Shown in pieces: positions 46,295 through 57,198 of a DNA stretch of 64,000 nucleotides (positions are counted from its first letter, which is position 1; every line of letters starts with the position of its first letter). The notes under the pieces were generated by a model that was not told where the DNA came from, did no database searches, and was given only the letters and a program-made list of their open reading frames with translations. The translations under genes were made by a program, and so were the position numbers. Source of the DNA: Lineus longissimus (taxonomy: Eukaryota > Nemertea > Pilidiophora > Heteronemertea > Lineidae). The DNA lies in the NCBI RefSeq assembly GCF_910592395.1, contig NC_088313.1:14710437-14774436 (forward strand), given 5' to 3'.

Positions 46295-49200
46295 CTACAC
46301 CCATCGATCTTTCTGGCTAGCTATCTGGGTGTCAAGAACTCTGGCCAGGCTAATTGCGATAATCTGAAAAGACGAAATATAGGTCAGCTGATACCAAATC
46401 ATGAAATTTATCTTATCTCCATACCGTCGCTTTATTTCATTTATTATCAATAACTAAGGGAGCCATTTTTTACACCATATAAGGGAGGTCAGTGGATAAT
46501 AAGCACTCGGCTCATAGTCAGGAGGCGATGGGTTCAACTCTCGGCAAGGTCCAAATTGGCTTGAGGTTTAAACTATAGTGACTCTGGTCTGTCAATCTAA
46601 GGAACACCAGGAAATGACCAAGGAGGAGGTGCATGGGTGGGGGATCTGGTGTTTTTTCAACACAAACGGGGACTATATACACATGGCAGTTTACACAGAT
46701 CACATTGGCACTCTATGAGTAAAGTAAGAAGGGTAAGCTGAGAGGGGAGAAGGAAGAGGAGAGGATAAATGCATTGAACGAGGTACATGCTGTCGAAGCT
46801 CAATAACAGGCCAGCATCATCTAACATAGATTTGCGTCAACGGGACATCACTATACAAATCCCTCGCACTGAAAGTGTTGAGCAGCAATTTTCAAAACTC
46901 AAAGCGAGCATATCGGTTGCATTATCTTTTTAAACCCATAGGTGTTTCTACTGTAAGTTCAAAACTGTGAACTAACAATTGCACAGGCAGACAAGACCAC
47001 AATACAATGTCATGCACATGCATAATATGTGCTTTGCAGTTGCAGTAGCCAACACGCTGCATATCCATTGACTGTCGCTTGTGGCGTGTTTCCTTGTTAC
47101 GTGTTTGCGCATGACCTTGGGATGCGCCCCACACAAAATGAACCTTTGTTTGGCTTATTGGACATTCATTCCCATTGATTGTATCAGCAAATATGCTAGA
47201 GAGTAATGGGAACATGGCCACGAGTTCACAACGGAACAGCCAATGGATATGTTGCCTGTTTTGCTGCATGTTCAGAAGCCCTCTAGTTCTATACAAATAC
47301 TGCTGAACCCTGAAGCCTTCCAATAATATTTTCACACAGAAAAAACAGAAATCGCAATAACTAGCACAATCAAAAACATGCAGATCAAAAAGGGTTGCAC
47401 ATCGTCGATACTAGCACCCATTAGCCATGTTAGCGGCTACATGAAGGTTAGTTAAGCAACATCAAAGCCGACTTGTTAGCGCAACATTTGTCAATCTGAT
47501 AAAAATTCTGCCCTTTCCTGGAAGCGTTTTGAATTTCAACATTCTTAATTTCAGACTGAAGTAGAAATTCGAATTGGTCACATGCTTCTAAAGTGCAACA
47601 CGATTTTCAATCAACAAACTACCGACTCACACTGAATGGATATTGTATAACACAAAGAACATTATTCATTGTTTTATCCACAATTCTTTTTGCATTGCGA
47701 TGCTTCTGTCTAGCTCTCGCGTAAGTATTATTGCAACGGCCTGAAAGTTGCAAAAGTAGATACGTAAGTGTTATTAATATACCGACAGTGCTCAGGTACC
47801 TTTAACCCTTCCCATTCGCCTGGCCAGAAATTCTCGCCAGACGCTATCTGCGCCATCTGTAGGGGAGAAAAATCTCGCCTAACAGATATGTTCATCAACA
47901 AATGGCAGCACTGCATTTATAGCTTATCTATAGCGTTTTTGAGATTTTCTCTCCAGCCGCACGTAGGTAAGACACAATAGCATCAATTTAGTTGAGAACT
48001 TCTGGCCAGCCACACGGAATGATTATGGGTTTTTTCAGTTTGACACGACAGCCGAAAAATTATTTCTACATGTTTAAGCTGCACAGAAAGGGTTAAGCTG
48101 ATACTACGTAGAGTGGCATGCATTAAAATCATCATTAATTCAGGGCATGAAGGAGAACCCACTGTTCTTGTGCGAAAATTGGGGTGAAAATTTTTTATCA
48201 AGCTCCGCGCGATTTTTTTGTTGGAAGCAAAGATAAAGACAAGACAAAAATATCCTACACAAGTGGCGAGCAATCTTCACAATGTACACTCCTGGAAATC
48301 AGCATCAACCTCTCAAAGGGCTTCCCACCTCTCCGAGTCAAGGCTAACCACCTCTCCGAGTCAAGGCTAACCACCTCTCTGAGAGGTGGACATCCCTCGG
48401 GAAAAGTTGCTGCCAATTCATCAGGGTGATCTAAGTGTCAGGCAAGTTCTGTCATGCAAATCTTTCTCTGTGTTGAGTAGCTTGTAGAAAGAGAGAACTC
48501 ACGACGAAAACTGAAAATTACATATTTCTCCAGAAAAGACAACATTGAAAGAAGGAAAACTATCAAGACTAGATACATTGGTGGTGGTGCTACCTTGTGA
48601 GCCCAAATGTAAGCCCTGCCCAGCACAGGACATGCATAAGAATTGATTAAAATCAAAATGGACATTGGAAAACATGGTGTTGGGGATAAAATACAGAGAT
48701 GCACACCAAGAGTAACAACACCAATATCGCCAAGGTCATCTTTTTTCCTTTAATATTATCGGTCTCTCACCTGAAAAACAGCGACTCCTATTGAGACTCC
48801 ACCAACCAAGAGCATGTTGTCTTCAGCCACTTTGATGACACCCGACACACAACCACCGGTGTAAATAGTTTTTGCGGCTTCAATCGGCTGTAAGGTAAAG
48901 TACAGTCTGCAATCTAGGCCATATTATACCCTTATCTGCTAAAACTCAGCCTCGTTGCTAAAACTCAGCCTCATTTTGGTACCAATGCATGATAGTGCAT
49001 TGGTACTGCAATGTACTACCTGTCTGATAGAGAGTAGCCAAATGATTATGTGCCAGTAAAAGTGTCCCCTGTGACCATCAGTCTGCAATCTAGGCCATAT
49101 TATATCCTTATCTGCTAAAACTCAGCCTCGTTGCTAAAATTCAGCCTCGTTTTGGTACCAATGCATGATAGTGCATTGGTACTGCAATGTACTACCTGTC

Positions 49201-52200
49201 TGATAGAGAGTAACCAAATGATTATGTGCCATTAAAAGTGTCCCCTGTGACCATACAGTTACCCACATCTGTTTCAATCTTGCTGATATTGAAGAATAGG
49301 TTACTCACTGACTGTTTATAATATTTATCCTCAAACATATTATCCTACTTAGCTCCAGAAGACAGATTAATAATCCTAAATAATCCTGAAGGGTGTGGCT
49401 GCCCTTTTTGGGCATGTTCTGGGAGGCTTAAAGGGCATTGAGGGTGAAATATCCACCAGGCCTCTCTCTTGATATCTTGACTAATGGAATGCAAAATGTT
49501 GATTTCATATCTCAATTGGTCTCTGCTATATTATTGGTTATAGTCATGAGGGGCAGGGTTCTAAAATGCCAATCAACAGAAAAAAGCTGTCGTCTTAGCG
49601 TGGTCTCAGCCAATCAGCACAGTCTCTATGCACATTTTGGCACATAATGATGCCTTCTTTCAGATGCAAGCGGTCTGATGACTTGAAATTAAAATAGTTC
49701 TGAGAAATCTTCAAATGAACAGTGGCTTGATAGATGGGGTCAAACATGCTGAGAGACACATGTTGGGTGCCATGTTCTGTGAGGCTTAGCGTTCAAGACA
49801 GTTGATGTATGATATCCATGGGTATATAATGTCCTAACGTATCAACATATAGTCATCTTAAAACTTTGAAAGTGCTCATTTTGCAAATCAGAGTTAAAAA
49901 TCCAGGACATGGCCCTACTTCCTTGATGCACATTCTGTATACCCTACACTAGTATGCATGTGTCAGTTAGGAGTTGGTGTAGTGGTTGCTATGGCTAGGG
50001 CATTTTCACCATTAGTTAAGTTAGTTCATTGTAGAGTTTGAAGTACCGGTAGATACTAAATATACCTTATTGATAATATATCCCAAATGTCCACTTAGAT
50101 TAGTTAGCATAGCCCCATTGGTTTATAATATTTATGAAATTTTTTATCTTTCACCCATGGGTGGATGGAGCCCATGTGGTCAGCATGAGCTAGTAGCTAG
50201 TTAGTTGTCCAACAGACAACATGCTTGGGGTTGTTTCTTTTGGATTGCAATCGAGTCAATCATGGATGCCTCTCCATCACGGAATGGCTATATTGAGCGT
50301 GTCCTAATTAGAGTCTGGCCTGCTAGCAGCAGATATGCCACTCAGCGTAAACCAAACCGAGACCATCAGATAACGCGGGAACTGATATCAATTACATATT
50401 CCTGGTCTGGATCGTAGACTGGTAAGACATTGTTACAGGTGTTCGAAGGGATGGTGTTTTTTAGGAAGGCTGGATTCACAAAAAAAACTACGAGTGTTTC
50501 AGGTCAAAAGGGCAAAATGTGTTGGAATTTGCCGAAATTGTCGGTCACTTGAAATACCGAATTCAGGCAGATTCGTATCCATAGTAACTGCACTATGGCA
50601 TTGTGTAAAACTGCATTTCTATTTTCCTGGACCACCAGTTATTACGAATGGCATACCCCTTTAAGCTCTGACATTGCACTTACGTTTTTTGACAGCATCT
50701 CATACCCACACATCTTGTTAATGTGAACTGCATCATCCTGAAGAGAAATAATGAAGAATTCATTTGTTGAAAAAAAGATAAGTTCAGTATTGTGAAGAGG
50801 GCTACATATCCATCCATACCCTGTTCTTATGCGAACTGGTGGAATTGTGGCATTGTGACATTGTGTAGGGCACCCGAATATCCGCAAATTGAAAAAAAAG
50901 CTCAGAATTTGCCTTCTCAAAACACTTTTAATCATTTATTCACATCAAAAACGAGATTGCAGCAAGGCACTCAAAGCAATGCACACCTCGTCCCTCAGAT
51001 TGAGTAGTAGCTATTTGACAATGTAACTTTTCCAAAGCCAAGTTGGGATCCAGGCCACCCGGTCTTTAACACAGCGTGTGGGCCAGGGGCACGGTGCACT
51101 TCAAAAACTCTAAAGCAGCGAAAGAGTTGCAGATTAAATGCCAATCCACACGGGTTATTTTAGCTGCTAAAAAAGTACAACACAGCCGACTCACTTCCAG
51201 ATTGTTTGGTGTCCTACAGCACGAGAATGGAACCGCTCCCCGCTCACCACTTGGATTGTCGGAAGAGCTGTTGAAATAAACGTTCATCTCCCAGTCTTTA
51301 TAACCATCATTACCAACACCGCAGCAGCCGAACTGAAAATATAACATCAGAATATCACTGATCATGCCGCAGAATTCTTGTACGGGTGACTCTGGCTGTC
51401 TAGAGCAAAACTGAGTAAACAGGATTAAACGTGCTAACCCACATGACCCAATACATAATGCTATCGGGCAGCTTAATGTATGTCTTAGCATTGCATGACT
51501 GCTATTTGTGTGCGACTTCAATAGCGTCTAGTGATAGATACTGAGAAACCGAATCTCAGCAAACCCTACAAAGTCAAAGGACCTGTTGACTACCGTACAT
51601 GCTCATGTACATTGCGAAGTGTGATGAATGAGCATGACTGTATCGAGTTGTAATAAGGGCTGTGTGCGTAGTGCTATGTGCAGGAATGCAGAATCGGAGT
51701 ACTTGTTGAAAAGAAGTTTCAAGTGGTTGTATGATACGTTTCACGGATCCGATCAGATACTCTAGTCATATAACATACACAGTCTGACTGATTGTCAGTC
51801 ACAGTATGTATCTTGTTAATATATTTTGAAGGCCATTTCGTTCAGTCAAATCCTTGGGCACTTGCAATTCTGTTGGGAGCCATTCTTACTCAAAAACCAA
51901 CAACTTTTGTGCATATATATTCTGGCTCTAAGTGCTGTTTTTTAGATGATATTATTTGAGGAAGTAACGGTTCCGTCGGAAGCAATTTTCAGGCGAAAAA
52001 GCAGGACATCTAACAGTCTACTTGGCCTTTCAACTCGGCCACCATGGGTCCTGAGGAAAAAGTTTGTTTGTTTATTTTTTTTCTTATTAAACAAAAGGCT
52101 ATCAGACTCACATTCTCCTGGAACCAATCCATAATATTCATTAGATTGAGATCATCACGATAACGGACAATAGCCTCCTCTTGCAGCACCTTGGTAACGC

Positions 52201-53926
52201 GTTCTTTCACCTGGTTCGAGAATACAAAGGCAAGAATTCCACCGACAACCTCGAGTAAGAAGAGGAGGGCCAGCGATATGTAGAACTGAAAGAGTAAGGA
52301 AGGAGGGAGTCAAATGACGGACAATTGAAATCTTTTTCATATCCATCTGGCCAAAGGTACCCAGTTAAACTCTTGAATGTATCACCCAGAATCCTCGTCC
52401 CCAAAACACTCTCACGCCATTTTAAATCTGAAATAGATACAACACCATACCATTTCAGTCGTAAGCACACCAGCCCCGACCCTCCTCATATCACAATGAT
52501 AGAGTACGGCTCCCCTATAATACAATAAGGGAACTGGTCCGACTCACAAACCGGACGGCAAAAGGGTCAAGCAGGCTACACTACCTGCCACACTCCGTTC
52601 TAGTCCACTAGCATAACTGATGAGGTCACCACTGTACCGAAACCATTTTCAGAGCACACTTAAACCCTGCTGCTCATCTCCCGCCCGAGAATGACGACAT
52701 GACGTCATTCATGTGCACACCCTTTCTCCTGGAAAGACCCTTGACAACCACACCCGCCAAGACCGGGACGTCACAACCACCAAGAGTGACGCCACAGGGC
52801 CAACCATCCAACGACGACTCACCAACAGGGTGGAGACGTCAAGACGTAAGGACAATCAAACGATATTTTCTCCGATCTGACGCCCAAGTCAGTCACAACG
52901 GTCTTACCACTGGACACAGCAGCAGCTTTTCACTATGTTCTCAAATAAACTCTTGAATGTGACCACATCACCACTAACCATGAGATTTGTGTTGAACAAC
53001 AATTTATCCTCAGGGTACGCCTATATAACCAATGTTCTTTCACTTGACTTAGAAGCTGGTCAACTATGACACCGGTTGCTCAGGGCTGTGTAACATTACT
53101 ATTCGTGATTACACTATCAGAGTTTTAGTGTCAAGAGGTCAACCAAATACCTTTAGCCAGATCTAGCTGAAAAACACTTTAGGGTGACTTTCAAAAAGTG
53201 AATTCCATCCATCACTTATATTGCTTTTTTGGACCCTCTGACTATCTGACTAAAAAACACCTTGAATTTTATACTTACAAATTTCAACAAACAATTATTC
53301 TCCCTCAATGCTCCGATGCAGCCAGCGAATGACCAGATAAAGAGGATGGCTCCAACGACAATGATGATGATGGACACATCAAATATGATATCGTAGATGC
53401 TGTTGATATCTGGTTGATTGTCCACAAAGAATTTGTTCTTCTCCATGTAGGCCCATGCACCAATGCCTATCATTGCAGCACCAACAATCTGTACAAAGAC
53501 CAAAAATAAATCGATCTCGCAATGGAACGAGTTTAAAATCCCCATTCACTGCCCAAAAAAGGTCAACGGTTGACTAAATAAGCGCCATACCACTGGGCTG
53601 GCACTGTGACGAGTGTGACTGTTCAATGGATAATTGAATGCGATCAAACTACGTCATTTTTCGATTAAGGATTGTAAATTTTAACCCAGTTGGTAACCGT
53701 AGGCATGGCAGGGTCTGCTTCTTGAACTGGGACTTGAAGACAAGACTTAGTCCAAGGTGGAAGTTGAAGATTGAAGAATTCAAGACATGAAGAAGAACGA
53801 ACGAATCGAAAATGTACTCACCCAAAACAACAGATTAAAGACAAACACGGAGTATTTCACGCACAGATTGACGTACGTGTCATCCTTATTATACTTGAGT
53901 CTCGGATCTACGCGACCTTGTGGCAT
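46295..53926 (-). CDS. Tetraspanin, Tspan33/TspanC8-like
   Basis: Seven exons on the minus strand: 53822-53926, 53279-53488, 52112-52285, 51195-51332, 50684-50737, 48771-48887 and 46295-46363. All are phase 0 with GT-AG signals; 288 aa. TM1 begins KYSVFVFNLLFW; TM2 is about residues 73-90; the conserved intracellular GCIGALRENNCLLKF follows; TM3 starts FYISLALLFLLE. The large loop has YRDDLNLMN and DWFQEN, then CCG at 166-168, PFSCC at 198-202, C219 and C240. TM4 is about 252-275, with a tail ending KDRWV. The order and loop sequence resemble vertebrate Tspan33 most. TspanC8 proteins escort ADAM10, but two hallmark cysteines are absent here (S185 and G195). Start chosen at the first ATG ahead of the cytoplasmic MPQGRVDPR. 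Confidence 0.9.
46493..46690 (+). mobile_element. tRNA-derived SINE
   Basis: GTCAGTGGATAATAAGCAC resembles an A-box region and GGGTTCAACTCTCGG a B box about 35 bp later; a unique body follows to about 46690. The cloverleaf does not close, so this is not a functional tRNA. It lies in the last intron of the tetraspanin gene, on the other strand. Confidence 0.5.
48903..49254. repeat. Two-copy tandem duplication, period 176 bp
   Basis: Copies 48903-49078 and 49079-49254 differ at only a few bases. Each contains a palindromic GTACCAATGCA/TGCATTGGTAC pair. It abuts the splice acceptor of the tetraspanin exon 48771-48887, lying in the intron just upstream of it. Confidence 0.85.
50525..50664 (+). 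mobile_element. Dispersed MITE-like repeat, family A
   Basis: Contains AACTGCACTATGGCATTGTG and ends TTACGAATGGCATACCCCTT. It lies in the tetraspanin intron and ends about 20 bp from exon 50684-50737. Confidence 0.5.
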
Positions 53927-54641
53927 TTCGACAACTTTAATGCCGTTTTGACGGCAAAAAAAGAGAAAAAGGGAGATACTGAGATAACTTTGGGTGTTGT
54001 TTACTTCACTATTGAGAACTACGTCATCACATTTTGTATAGTTGTTGTTGTCGAGAACCTCATGCTATTTCAGCCCTGCGAGTTCCTTGTCTGCCGGGAT
54101 TCGGCGGTGTCTCTATATCTTGATACGAGGTGATCACTAGATAAAAGAGACCAGGGCCTGAGACAGGAGTTACTGAGGTTTGACTCCCCCCCCCCCCAGT
54201 GTAGTGTATGAAGGTTGCTTCTCGTTGACGGATCAGATCAGGGAGGTAATTTGTGTTGAAACACGCTGATCCGTCAGATGCATTCGTTTATTGATATTTA
54301 GGCCGGAACGGCTCATCAGCTGGGGCATCGGCCGGGTAGGGGTAAGTTTGGGGGACCTTCGAGCCGAGTGTGCTAAGGCTACATGTGCCCCCCCCCCCCC
54401 TCCAACAAAACAGTGTCAAAGGAGGTCGGGTTACAGGCCACTGAATCAAGTGTCAGTTAGAGGTCAATACATTGTAAAAGGGGGGGGGGTGCAAGAAATC
54501 CAAAGAGGTCATGGACATTTTAACCTGTTACTGCACCCTTGATTCAGTGACCTGTGTTCAAACCAAATTTTTTTTAGTCACTTTGGCGGTGACATTAACT
54601 TAGCATTATCTCAGCCAGGAAGCCCGTGACCAAATCGATTG

Positions 54642-54947
54642 CCCGGGTGCGAGGTTTTTTTTACAGGTAGGTTCGTACCATTGTGTACATTGACAGCCAA
54701 TCAGAGCTCAGTAACTTGGCCTGACATCTTCAAGTAAGAAACGCACGTGTTGTTAATCAGTAAACAAGATCAGCGATGTACATTGACAAATGGTGCGAGT
54801 TCGAATCTCGGAAGGACCCAAAAAATTATGCACTTTTTGTTTTTATTGCTTTTTTTTTCATTTACTTGATTATTTTAATAATAAATTTCTGGCTGTCAAT
54901 GTACACAATGGTACGAACCTACCTGTAAAAAAACCCTCGCCTCCCGG
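54642..54947. mobile_element. 306-bp inverted-repeat element with internal B-box-like motif
   Basis: Arms of about 58 bp (54642-54699 and 54890-54947), nearly perfect, sharing ACAGGTAGGTTCGTACCATT and its complement. Between the arms is GCGAGTTCGAATCTCGGAAG, a pol III B-box-like or tRNA T-arm-like motif. Non-coding. Confidence 0.65.
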
Positions 54948-55154
54948 GGAGTCTAAACTTGGCCAACACCACAAAGTTTTTCATAAATGCTTTATTGTAA
55001 AGAGTGTACAATAAACTTGACAATAATCATGAATAGCAACATGAAAAATACATTTTTACAACAAATTTATTAACCTGATGCCAGTGATGGCGATGGTGCA
55101 TTGCTCTTCAGTCACAAATGCTGCTCATGAGAGGCACGACCTTTGGCAAGAAAC

Positions 55155-55590
55155 ATAATAATAATAATAATAATAATTTATTATATTATAAGTGCTTTTG
55201 AATGAAAATCATTTGCAAAGCACTGTACAATTTAAAAAACAACAAATAGTAAAAGAGAAAATTGTACATAGAGATTAAAACATTCATAGAGATTAAAACA
55301 TTTAGGTGCTGGTGTCGAAGTGTTTAATAAAAAGGTGAGTTTTAATATGTTTTTTGAAGGCGCTGGTGCCAATGGGATCACGCATCCAGGCCGGAAGTGA
55401 GTTCCACAGCCTGGGTGCCAAGTTCCCCAGGCAACGGTCTCCGAAGACGCCCCTTGTCCGTGGTATGGAAAGGAACCATTGGTCCTCGGAAGACCGAAGC
55501 CTGCGGTCCGGGGCACGAAGACTGAGGAACTCCTTGAGGTACTCCGGGCTTTGGTCATTATGTAAGACTTGATAACTTATAGGCCCACAA
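55155..55590 (-). mobile_element. 3' end of a non-LTR retrotransposon (LINE)
   Basis: The minus-strand frame over about 55302-55590 contains LHNDQSPEYLKEFL, RSSEDQWFLSIPRTR and LAPRLWNSLPAWMRD. This is the familiar C-terminal tail of LINE pol proteins of the CR1/L2/jockey kind. The copy ends in an (ATT)n tail at about 55157-55180. The reverse transcriptase core is missing, so it is strongly 5' truncated and inactive. Confidence 0.8.
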
Positions 55591-57198
55591 GTAATATGTA
55601 AAGAGCAAGCTCTAGTGAACTCACACAACTGTATGTACTGGCAGATGATTTTTAAATACATGTATCATGTAGGAGCCAGTTTTCGCGGGTCTTATCACTA
55701 AGTGCAGATTTACTAGCTTCCAGCGATTCCATACACGCAAAAGCTTATTTATTACGAAATTTGATATCAATAACGAAATATCTGGGGTGCTGCGTGGATG
55801 TTTTAAGCGTGAATTAATCTTGAAATCGCTCACTGAAAGATCGATGCAGACCAAAACAAATCCGAAGCGGCTCCCCATTTTCGCGGGTATTGCGCATGCG
55901 CGACTGATTGTTGTGTTTCTGTGTAGTGCATGATCCCAGGTATTGACCCAGTGTTTTGAACGTAATTAGAGAATTGCTTGCCTGTTTAGGACGCATTTTG
56001 GGCGCTTTCTTTGCGGAACGAAATGAAAATCAAAAATCAGAAAATGTCTTCTCTGGAAACGAAGTGACGCGCGAGAAAACGGGAAAAAACGGGTTTTCGC
56101 GAAATTGGGGATGACTCGAAATTGGGGAGCAGCACCATACATGATGTCCCACACACGCACTTCAGTGGCGCCGGTGTGAATAAATCTACTTGTGTGAATG
56201 GTCAATGGCTCATGACGTCATGAAATAATTGCGTCACGAGGAAGGAAACAATTGGATTCACGTCCGACGTCGTAACTGTGGGTGCGGCGCGTCATGAATG
56301 CAGGATCGGCCAACGCGCGGCCCATATGGAATGCGACAAACTGTACCGGAACCAGAATTGTCATGGGTCTGCACAAATTTTTTCAGATTCGATGGACATG
56401 ATGGATATATGCATTTTGTTTACACTTTACATACAGTGTATACGTAACCATTACACTCACTACGTTGTGTGAGTTATGAAGCACCTCTCAATGAATTTTA
56501 TGTTGGATTAGAGAGGTTCAGAAAAAAAATGCGAACGTGCCTATGCTGTAAACGTATACATTGCAAATTTGACTAAAGGCCAGAGACCTCTATTATCCAG
56601 CGTGTACATTATGTGTACATTTTAATGAACAAAGGTTGGTGAAAAAAGTACACCAAGGGTGCTTTAATTCCCACCAAATTTTATATGTGCTATGAAGAAG
56701 CTATTATCAAAATAACAGTAAAAATTCAAAACATTCCAATACCGATTGCCTGAGAAAAATTGATTTGTGTACATGACTGTCATCAAATGGTCACTCGCGG
56801 ACTGTTATGGGCCTATTAGAATACAAGTTCTACACTGGCCACTGACACAATATTTCCTTAAATTATTTATCAAAAAGTATATCCCTGTTATGGCCTGGCT
56901 CTGTAGATTAAGAATCCACCAAAGATTGAAGAATAAATCCACCTTCACCCATCACAGTCATGTATTTACCACAGCTTCACAGTTCAGTACGGACTATGTG
57001 TCAGTGCCACACTTCCGCCTGTAGATGAATACATGTCTCTGCCCTAAAACAACAAATGTTGCCAACACAACTCCTTTTTAAAGTTAGTTTCAAAGTGTCA
57101 TCGATCCCAAAAATATACGACATGTCACTAAAACAGTGCTAACAAATAGAAATACATGTATCGTGCAGAGTGTCATCTCTCTCTCTCGAAGGCAGCAC

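Larger units (their letters stand above)
53927..57198. other. Intergenic stretch between the two minus-strand genes
   Basis: Should hold the tetraspanin promoter near 53.9-54.3 kb and the 3' UTR of the GNAT gene just below 57199. Also contains C/G runs, the 54.6-kb inverted-repeat element and a LINE remnant. No further gene is recognised. Confidence 0.5.

Noticed and set aside
55354-55572. Plus-strand ORF over the LINE remnant
   Set aside because: The minus-strand frame carries the LINE pol tail (LAPRLWNSLP), so the plus frame is its shadow.
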